Positions 56,087 to 64,000 of a stretch of 64,000 nt of DNA are shown here, piece by piece; the first letter of the stretch is position 1; every line of letters starts with the position of its first letter. The DNA is from Ceratobasidium sp. AG-K. Taxonomy: Eukaryota; Basidiomycota; Agaricomycetes; Cantharellales; Ceratobasidiaceae. Below the pieces are notes generated by a model that was not told the DNA's origin, made no database searches, and was given only the letters and a program-made list of their open reading frames with translations. The stretch is taken from NCBI GenBank assembly GCA_037039685.1, contig JAWNGF010000006.1, forward strand, positions 3,162,001 through 3,226,000, given 5' to 3'. The position numbers and the translations under genes were made by a program.

Positions 56087-57340
56087 CCTTGCCGACGACT
56101 AGTCCAATTCACCGACTGACAGTAGAAAATGGGAGGGAGCTATTGGGGGCGTAAAAGTGAGTTGCTCCCGAAAAGGCTGGCAACATCTGGTACCACATTT
56201 ATTTAAACAATTGTGAAGCGTCGGTACCCACCTTGTATGTCTACCCGGGAATAAGATCCGTCCGAACAGTCGAGGACTTTGCTGTATCCAGGAAGTGATG
56301 GGAAGCCAACCGAAGGCTAATGATCCTCAAACAAGTCGCTCGTACCGAAACGTTCAGATTAGGTATCTCTGACGCAAGAGCGATTGGGCGAGAATGTTAC
56401 GATAGCCGAACGATTGTCGTGTCGTCTCAGGATATGTGCCTGCCTGTTGTGTTTGCTAAGATTGGGGGCTTAGCGCTAGCTCGAGTGTTGATGGTGGTGG
56501 TTGGAGAAGATACTCGGGCGTCCAACGCATTTGCGCCGCGTAACGATTGGATACGAGTGTATTGGCATGTGGTCGCGCTCCTTAGTCAGCAGACTATGCC
56601 GATCGAGTGAACGTTGTCATGGCTGGAATTAATTGGGAGATGTTTCAAGTTTATTCATTGAGACTATTGATGGGACGCCAGTTGAGGAATTCATTCGGGG
56701 CGTTGGAACAAGTCGTATTGATAGCATTTATTATACATGGAACGGTTTTGAACTCGCTGAACACCTGAGTGAAGCAGAAGCTTCCCCTTTGGCTTTGCCT
56801 GCCAACCCCAGCCTCGACCACATATCCCACGCTAAGCCCAGAGCGAGCTAGCACTGAAAGAACAAGGACCAAGTCAGCGCACATTCTAAAACAAATTCAT
56901 GAACAACAATGAAAGAATCAGGGCATCTCAAGCGTATTATAGAGAGCCAGGGAGTTTATCCTCAAGGAGAATTCGGTCTGGTGCACAGCAAAAAGCTCAT
57001 CACAAACGTATGCACGTAGCATACACAAATTAAGCCGAAAATTTTAGAAACTTACCTTGCCGGGGATTGTCGTCGGGTCATGGAAGAACGAGACAAAATT
57101 TCTGATATTCACTGGCTGACGTCATGCTTACGTGGATGGTGATCGTGAGTCTGGGCAAGACCGCGTCCGAAGCTTCGATTTCGGCAGATCTTCCTCTGCC
57201 CACTTGACGATAGATATGCAGCGCATAGAGTCGGGTTTAAAGAGACGAAAATATGGATTGGAATGAGAAAGTCTATGATACAAAGACTAGGGCGAAATCA
57301 GCTATATTATAGGTACGTTTCGGGCTTGGGCGTAAATAAA
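56087..57340. other. Intergenic, nothing recognised
   Basis: A 96-codon plus-strand frame at 56320-56610 and a shorter one at 56633-56851 have no motif and no splice or promoter support. Confidence 0.45.
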
Positions 57341-59531
57341 TTATCTTTCGTTCGACACGGCGCCGGGCTGCAGGATAAATCTTGTCAGACATGAAGAGGT
57401 GACGAAAGGTGATGCGACGCACGTAGTACCACACCGACAGACCAATGATCACATAGACCACCATCAGCACCAGGCCTTCCAGCCAGTTGGTTTTGCCATC
57501 GCTGATCGCATAGCTGAAAGAAATTACTAAGTACAAAGTCGCAACCCTGATGCGAGAGACGTACTTGATGATCAACACGGAAACAAATACAACGATCGTT
57601 TCGAAAATGTCAAAGACTGCAAATCGGTTCAGTAACCCCGCAAACATCCACCCTCAAACTAAACTTACAAAGCGTCAGGGGTTGTCCAATAGCCCATCCA
57701 AGCAAAATCAAGAACTATTCACGAGTCAGAATACTATCATCCCGGCCGGTGAGAATACGTACCGGCAAGACAAACAGCGCAATCTGGATCGACGACCCAA
57801 CAGCAACCGTAATCGCCAAGTCAAGCTTATTCTTGACAGACACAGTCACAGCAGTAACGTGCTCTGCGGCGTTTCCGACCAAGGGCTACACTTTCCATCA
57901 GCCCTACACCCACAATCCAAGAAAAATCGCGCTCACCAAGAGGATCAGAGCGACAAACTCCCGACTGATATTCCCACTGCTAGTCAAGCCATCAATGCTA
58001 TCCACCAACCACTCGGCGGTGATACCGGTAAAGACGGTCACGGTGACCAACAAGATCATTGTCGCTTGGATTTTGAGTTTCGGGATCGTCTCGTCTTCTT
58101 CGGTCGATGTAGACGAAAGGGACGAGGTCGAAGAAGTACTCGAGCTATGGTGGAACATGGACGGCAGGGACGGGAGGGACGGCATGTGGAACACGCGTTG
58201 GGCGGGAGGAGCGCCTGGCCCGTCGAGGCCTGACTGGAATGTCTGAGCGGCGTGGTGAGCAGAGGCCTCGGCGGTGTAGATGTACGCATGAGTCCAGAGT
58301 TGGAAGAATACTGAAAACGATTTGTGAGTGGCGAGTTGTAGAGGTGAGATGTGGACTCACGGTAGCACGCATAGACGAAAAGCAGGATGATACTTGTTCC
58401 GCGAGAAATAGCCAACACATGCGCCTCTTCGATTGCCTGGGTCTGGCCTGCAGCTTCTCCGGGTGTCTGTCCGTTGGCGGTCGAGGCGCTATTCAAGCTT
58501 GCGTGAAAGGCTGCTGGAATGACAATGCTGAATACGCTGATGCAGAGCAGAGAGATGTTCAACTGTGCTGCACGAATGCCGTATCCTTGTTCGTGGAATC
58601 GTACGCCACCGGCAAAGAAACACATTCCCAGGACGAGTAGGCAGTTGGAGAGGATACTGCCGAGCATACTAGCCTGGACGACGCGGAGTTCACCCTTGAC
58701 CAAGGCAAGGATGGCGATAATAAGTTCGACAGCGTTTCCAAAGGTGGCGTTGAGGAGACCTCCGAGAGTTTGGCCAACGCGGAGGGCAAGTTCTTCAGTT
58801 GCAAAGCCAAGCAGTGCTGCGAGTGGGATGATGGCAAGGAAACTGAAGATAAAGATAATAGTAGGCTCCTGGTGGGTAAAATGCTACCAAAGACCAGTAT
58901 TAAGTCTCTCGTCACAATGAAAAACAAAAATACCCACGCAAGCCCAACTGATAGGAACGAACACTAGAAGTATATTAAGATAACCATACTTGGCAATATT
59001 CGCAGCGCTCATCGTCCACGTCGGAGCAGGTGCCAGTTTTTGCTGGGGCTCAAGCAGTTTGTTGAGAGCGAAATTAAGTTTTCCAGGAGGGGATCCAGGT
59101 GTTGCTACGGGGGCCGCGGGCAGACTATTAGCGCGACGGGGCTCAGGTGCAGCTCGGGGGTTACGTGACGAGTCGGGGTTTCTTCGTCCACGACGCCGAT
59201 GAACTCGGCCATTACTTCGGTCTGGGCCCACTCCCCCTTGGCTATGCACAGATTCAGCGCGCTCAATGTCGGTGTCTCTGCCGATGTTGGCTGGGGTCGA
59301 GAGGTTGCCGTGCATGTGAAGTCCATCGCCGCTAGTCCTGGTTGTTTTAGGGCTGAGGCTGGGGGGAGCGAGAAGTGCAGCCTTGTCTTTCTCCAGCGAC
59401 GAATTGGGGCGCACTTGTTCAGCAGCTACAAAGCGATGAAATTCATGAACTGAATAATATTCGAGAGTCGTTGACTTACCCGTAGGTTTCTCCTTTTCGT
59501 CCAGACTGGTTGATGCGCGGGGGGAGACCAT
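57341..59531 (-). CDS. Vacuolar Ca2+/H+ exchanger (CAX/VCX1 type)
   Basis: Seven or eight exons joined by GT-AG introns. A polar N-terminal extension of about 170 residues precedes the helices. Both CAX selectivity repeats are present: [13 protein letters not shown] (c-1) and [13 protein letters not shown] (c-2). Other landmarks are [40 protein letters not shown], the acidic/Ser loop [11 protein letters not shown] between the halves, [29 protein letters not shown] and [14 protein letters not shown]. The end is [17 protein letters not shown], read through a final short exon at 57341-57367. In yeast, Vcx1 moves Ca2+ into the vacuole in exchange for protons. The long N-terminus may be regulatory, as in plant CAX proteins. 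Confidence 0.9.
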
Positions 59532-59683
59532 AGAGCGGTACGGGGATAAGGGGCGGTAAGCACTTGGCAGAGCTCAATTTAACTCTCCAAGACCGTTACG
59601 GGAGGCTTACGGCATCTCGTACACGTTCGTCATAGTTGTGCACGTGACCGCGTGCTCATTTCGCGGTAATCTAGACCACCACC
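59532..59683. promoter_or_regulatory. Bidirectional promoter with E-box
   Basis: Only 152 bp separate the start codons of the Ca2+/H+ exchanger (minus) and Dim1 (plus). A palindromic CACGTG lies at 59641-59646. This is the site type bound by fungal bHLH factors such as Cbf1/Pho4; the link to regulation is inference. Confidence 0.5.
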
Positions 59684-60382
59684 ATGTCATACTTCTTACC
59701 CCACTTGCCTACCGGCTGGCACGTCGACCAGGCTATTCTATCCGAGGACGACCGGGTCGTAGTTCTTCGATTTGGCCATGATTGGGAGTCGTCGTGCATG
59801 AAGATGGACGAGACGCTGTATGGAGTTGCGGAAAAGGTGCAGAATTTTGCGGTGATCTATCTTGTGGATATTACCCAGGTACCGGATTTCAACAAGGTGA
59901 GATTGATTGGCTCTTCTAGATTGTTTGCTGAGTTTATTCTAGATGTACGAATTGTATGATCCGTGCACAGTCATGTTCTTTTACCGGTACGCCACAGCCT
60001 CGCCGACCCTCCCAGCCCCCACTTACACCGCTTATTCCAGAAATAAACACATTATGATTGACTTGGGTACCGGTAATAACAACAAGATGTAAGCATCCTC
60101 GAAAATCTCGGAGAACGGTGTCTCATCGCCTTCGCTTGCAGTAACTGGGCTATGGATGACAAGCAAGAAGTACGCAGCTATCGTTCGTTTCGGTTGAGAA
60201 CGGCTTGCTAATATAACGTTTCCTCGACTAGATGATTGATATTATTGAGACTGTCTACCGAGGAGCATCCAAGGGCCGTGGTCTCGTCGTGTCTCCAAAA
60301 GGTGCGTGCATCATCGCCCAACCCTTGCCCGATCATACTAATCATGGCCTATCTAGATTATTCCACTCGCTATCGCTACTAA
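59684..60382 (+). CDS. DIM1: U5 snRNP 15-kDa / Dim1 thioredoxin-like splicing factor
   Basis: Six exons (59684-59896, 59943-59986, 60041-60088, 60142-60169, 60232-60301, 60357-60382) give 142 residues, exactly the length of Dim1/TXNL4A across eukaryotes. Conserved text is nearly complete: FLPHLPTGWHVDQAI, VVVLRFGHDWESSCMKMDE, FAVIYLVDITQVPDFNKMYE, DPCTVMFFYRNKHIMIDLGT, NNNKINWAM, IDIIETVYRGASKGRGLVVS and PKDYSTRYRY-stop. Dim1 has a thioredoxin fold without redox function and is an essential part of the U5 and U4/U6.U5 spliceosomal particles, in the nucleus. It shares a short divergent promoter with the exchanger gene. Confidence 0.97.
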
Positions 60383-60918
60383 ATGTATCATTCACTCGCT
60401 ATCACAACCACAATACACTGTTTTTCTAGTACAACGGCACTCTGCAGTCTTTGGTCGGCCGTAGAATCCGCGCGTGCATTACAGCCGACTTTATAATTTC
60501 CTGTTCACGAGATGGGTCCAGAATAAAATGGTACGTCTACTCAAAGGCCTCGTCTGGGGCGCAAACCCTCGGAGCGTGTGCTTGCTTGGGACACGTGTAC
60601 GCAGGCGGTGAGAACCAGGCTCGTTGAGCGTGGCTAGTGAGTAACCTCGTTTCACTGTCGCGCCGAATAACATCTCGGACCGCAACACTTGAAAATCATC
60701 AACAAATTCAGCGTATCATTAGTACCGCAGCGATAGGGACTTGAACAACATTCAAAAATACAAAGTAAAGGATTGTGGACGAGCGTTCAGGGCTCGATAA
60801 ATACACAAAAATATCAGCGGAAAGAGTAAAGAGTGTGAGTGTCATAACCCATCCAAATACAGGCTACCAAATCTCCATAGGCATCGCATCAAGCGCGCCG
60901 AGTATCCTTCATCTCAAT
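60383..60918. other. Intergenic between convergent genes
   Basis: 3' flanks of Dim1 and the F-box-like gene. Nothing recognised. Confidence 0.5.
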
Positions 60919-62988
60919 CTATCCTCTCGAACGCTTTTTGGGGCTTCCCTTCTTCTCATTCTTCTCCCTCTGCGACCGCGCCAAATCCCTCGCCTCCTTC
61001 AACATCGCCAACCTCAAAAGCTTCGCATGAGCCGCAATCCGACTCTCCCTATACGCCTCCAAAAACGTATCCAACTCGGCCCGCGCAGTCGGATGCCACA
61101 ACCCAACCCGACTCTCTCCCTCGGACAGATTATCCACAAACGTCCAAAACTCGTGATAATCGTCCTTTTCGTCCGACGAACTACTCGATTGGGGGTTGGA
61201 TTCGTTCACTTGGCTCATTGTCTGCCGGAGGATCGAGGGCATTTCGGCGACGAGGCGGCCGGCGCGCCATGCGTCTTCTTGGCCTGGAGGTGGGGCGGAT
61301 GGGACGAGGGGCTGGTATAAGTTTAGATAAGACATCAGCGAACGAGTGGGGGCGGCCTTGGGTGCGGGTTCTTCCTCCTCCTCCTCCCCGTCTACGTCCA
61401 TTCGATCGTCCGAGTCGTCTTCCGGCATGGGACTTGGAATCCGCCGCTTGTACGGACTGGTGGATGGTCGTGTCGAACGCCTCGGAGCTTCAGGGCTGTA
61501 CGCCTCTGCAGTCGACGAAACGGGCTTCTTCGTTGGACTGCTGGGCCCGCGTGGAGGGCTTGCTCGAGACTTGGACTGCCTGGGAAGACGCCATATCCCC
61601 TGCAAGGGCGCCTCCTCGACTGCCGACTCGTCCCATGTAATCGTCGCTCCATACGATGGTCCTCGAATAACGATACGCGTGGTGGCTGTTGCTGGATCGG
61701 AGCGCTGGGGTGTATAAGAATGAATCATATCCTAGGATGAATATTCAGCATGGATCCAGGAACCGATGACTAAACATACCTCAACGCTCTGCACGACTTC
61801 GTCCCTCCGTGTCACAAGCTCCAGATAAACTTTATCCCCGGGGTTGCCTTGCCGCGTCATAACACCTACTACAAACCTCGCCGCCACCTCTGGTACGTCC
61901 GCTTCCAGTGTTATCTGCTTCACACCGCTCGGAATAAGCTGCACCAGCTTGGACGCCAAGTAACTCGGGGTCTCGTACAACCTGCTCCGACCCGGTGAAG
62001 GATCGTATCCGCCAAATTCCGAGCCAAAGATTTTTGCGCCGGCGAGATAAATCTCACGTACTTCTTCGGGTGCGTGTTGGACGGCAAAGCGGAGTTCGGT
62101 GCAATTTGGGAAAAGATATTGGATACCGGATTCTGGGATCTTGGCGGCACTTGGGTAGAGCATCTGGTCCATGAGGGTGCTATAGGGGTTCCATGGGTCG
62201 TGTGGCTCGAATTGGAGCGTAAGTGATCTGAACCAAAACCAGTGTATTAGCGTCTGTACTCACGCGAACGCTAACAACCAGCTTACCGAACATGATTCGC
62301 ACTTCCAGTTCGCGCATACACCCCAGCATCTCCGTTCCCCCGTAATACCACGTGCTCATAGATGTACGGAGCCGCAACATACTTGAAGCGTCTCGACGAC
62401 GCAGCAAATGCCCACAGGACGGCGCGAGGACGAGTGCCTTGAGGGACATCAGATAACATGTGGCGCACGATCGTATCCAGAAGCTTGACCGAGAGCTCCC
62501 CGCCTCTCGATCCAACCGGACGATCCGGGAAATTGCCACTTAGCCCGGTGCGTTCTCGCCAGAGTTTCAGCATCTCAAGTCTTGATGGCAAATTTGGATC
62601 GGGCGGGGAACGGTAGATTAGCTGTCGGCTATGGTCGGGCTCTAGTTCCTCCACGACTGCGGTGCAAGGGCGAAGCGGGGCTAGCCGGTTTGGTAAGGGG
62701 TGGCCTTGGTCTTTTAAGGCTTTGGGCGTCAGCATCTCCTCGTCGTGATCACTGGAGCCTTGGATTTGGGGGGAACGCTTGGCTGCGCCCAGGGCATGTC
62801 CGAGAGCGGTGCCGGGCGATTTTGTGGATTGTCCCGTGGAGGTTTGAATACCCGAAGGTCTTGGAACAGCGCCGACTGGGACGGGTAGCCACTGTAAACA
62901 TATAGACGTTAAGAAGTATCTTGTTACTTGCCTTGATATCTTGGCCGGTCCCAGCTGGGGTCAGCGGCGCCAGGCTGAATAGTTCCAT
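60919..62988 (-). CDS. F-box-like hypothetical protein with basic C-terminus
   Basis: Four exons (62988-62932, 62891-62287, 62227-61780, 61731-60919) give about 640 residues. After a polar N-terminus comes an F-box-like stretch (GGELSVKLLDTIVRHMLSD, FAASSRRFKYVAAPYIYEHV). An LRR-like region follows (SLTLQFEP, YLFPNCTELRFAVQHA, LIPSGVKQITLEADVPE). The last exon is different: a short beta-like segment (TRIVIRGPSYGATITWD), a Pro/Ser region, an acidic run (DVDGEEEEEE), a helical domain (EFWTFVDNLSEGESRVGLW, ELDTFLEAYRESRIAAHAKL) and a Lys/Arg tail (KKGSPKKRSRG). The first intron needs a GC donor. The second half is not a known part of F-box proteins to me, so a fusion of two former genes is possible. 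Confidence 0.65.
62892..62931 (-). other. GC-AG intron of the F-box-like gene
   Basis: The exon ends ATCAAG and the intron starts GCAAGT and ends TTTACAG. Using the nearby GT instead reads 49 codons in another frame and then stops. The GC donor joins to an open frame of 200 codons. The intron is 40 nt. Confidence 0.65.
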
Positions 62989-64000
62989 AAGAAGAGAGAA
63001 AGTACTGAGACGGAGTGAGCGGCTGCATTAGTGTATGCTAGTGGGCGAATCGGGAGATGGCTTTCAAGTGGGGCGACGTTCCAGCGCCGCTAAAGGTTCA
63101 AAGGACCTTGGTAGAGAAATGACGGATGGTATCTGCGACACCGCTCACCGAGCGTCCAAGGCCTTTTGAACTCGAGCACCTTTCTTATTCGACCTAGTAT
63201 GGTCCAATTCCCCCCATCAAGATCCATATGGTTATTGTGGGGGTAATTGGAAATCGGGCGAGCATTGTTGGTGGGTCTAAGTGCCATGCACCTGGTGATG
63301 TATAGCAAAATAAGTGCTGTTTGGGTGAGGATGTCACTGCTATAGCGTTTGAAATTTAGAGGCGGAGATGAAAGAATAGGGAAAGTGTTCAGCTAGCTCC
63401 TGCGGGATACCTTCTTCGGGTGGCTGCCAGAAATTTGGGTGTCACAGACTACCAGGGATTAAGCATTTCTTGTGGGATGTTAGCAGAATTTTTGTGGAAC
63501 TGATTTCGGAGTAAGGCGATCCCCATCGTTCACTTTTTATTTTCGATCCGAAATCCTCTTGCGCAAGCCAGGCTCTGGATGAAACGATCTAGTTCTACGA
63601 TCATGAAAATTTGTCATGTATTGCCTCGCACTACGAGGCTCGAAGCTCTATCTGATAATAGATAGTCCTGAATCTCTTCCACGGGAATCTTGTTCGCATC
63701 CGGAAGAACGAAAATCTCCGACACTCACCTCTCCGATTCTAGCTTACTGCGCTAATTGATACAGCTGGCGCCGAAATTCCTCTCTGAGCAATGAAAAACT
63801 CCGGATGAGATCGTAGGTAGCAATACATTCTTGAACCCACAGGCGAACTCTTGGAGCGCTCCCAAGATCCTCCGACTGCAAGAAAACTCTCTCCTGACCT
63901 TCCCGAGTCTTCTAGTACCGTTGCTGATGAACGTGGTGGGTCGGTTACATTACATGTTGCCGTCTTAGGCGCCAACGGGCGTCGCATTCCCGTGCGGTTA
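62989..64000. other. Intergenic to window end, nothing recognised
   Basis: Only short frames. An 82-codon minus-strand frame at 63739-63987 has no motif. A gene could continue beyond the window. Confidence 0.45.

Noticed and set aside
56320..56610. 96-codon plus-strand frame
   Set aside because: No motif, no splice context and no recognisable promoter.

Overview
The window is nuclear DNA from a filamentous basidiomycete. Coding sequence is cut by many short introns (about 40-70 nt) and tiny exons, and most genes keep their own promoters. The families present (DUF6534 seven-helix protein, chitin-binding-type-4/LPMO-like protein, F-box/LRR proteins, basidiomycete NACHT proteins, laccase-like oxidase) fit an Agaricomycete. 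A Rhizoctonia-like (Cantharellales) source is my inference from the style of the families, not something shown. A 100-N scaffold gap lies at 43344-43443.

Layout: 716-4690(-) Nur1/Mug154-like nuclear-envelope protein; 5209-5354 run of 146 G; 7223-7655(+) MLRQ/B12D mitochondrial subunit; 9041-10462(+) decayed laccase-like multicopper oxidase; 11187-12217(-) short-chain dehydrogenase; 12650-14285(-) secreted epoxide hydrolase; 15628-17299(+) DUF6534 membrane protein; 17828-22071(+) CCCH zinc-finger/RS protein; 23240-25079(+) decayed NACHT protein; 25528-26156(+) 89-aa membrane protein made from seven exons; 27905-29618(+) FAD monooxygenase; 30263-35587(+) four tandem RNase H-fold genes; 36052-37941(+) SNG1/DUF3533 protein; 39453-42007(+) oligopeptide transporter with two frameshifts; 42475-43165(-) fragment of a hypothetical gene; gap; 45184-47181(-) carboxylesterase with a stop codon and no 5' end; 47508-48332(+) hypothetical; 49663-49755 long hairpin; 49989-52097(+) cytochrome P450; 52449-53417(-) LPMO-like secreted protein; 54247-56086(-) F-box protein; 57341-59531(-) vacuolar Ca2+/H+ exchanger; 59684-60382(+) Dim1/U5-15K; 60919-62988(-) F-box-like hypothetical.

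The most unusual object is the array at 30263-35587. Four genes start at a regular 1.54-1.61 kb spacing. Each places one RNase H-fold exon behind unrelated 5' exons. The fold exon looks like the RNase H segment of basidiomycete retroelements, including the D/E/D/D acidic residues and an N-L-A-D-P-(F)-(T/S)-R-G ending. Copies 1-3 begin with mitochondrial-presequence-like leaders and have a TATA-like box about 75 bp before the ATG. Copy 4 has neither. Copy 3 has lost three of four catalytic acids while its reading frame stays open. This looks like host domestication of a retroelement nuclease followed by tandem duplication and divergence.

A second theme is splicing. Three introns are best explained as GC-AG introns, and several coding exons are only 9-24 nt long. 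A third is gene decay: the oxidase, NACHT, carboxylesterase and possibly the peptide transporter carry stops or frameshifts. All exon models come from reading splice signals and conserved protein motifs by eye; none was tested against transcripts.
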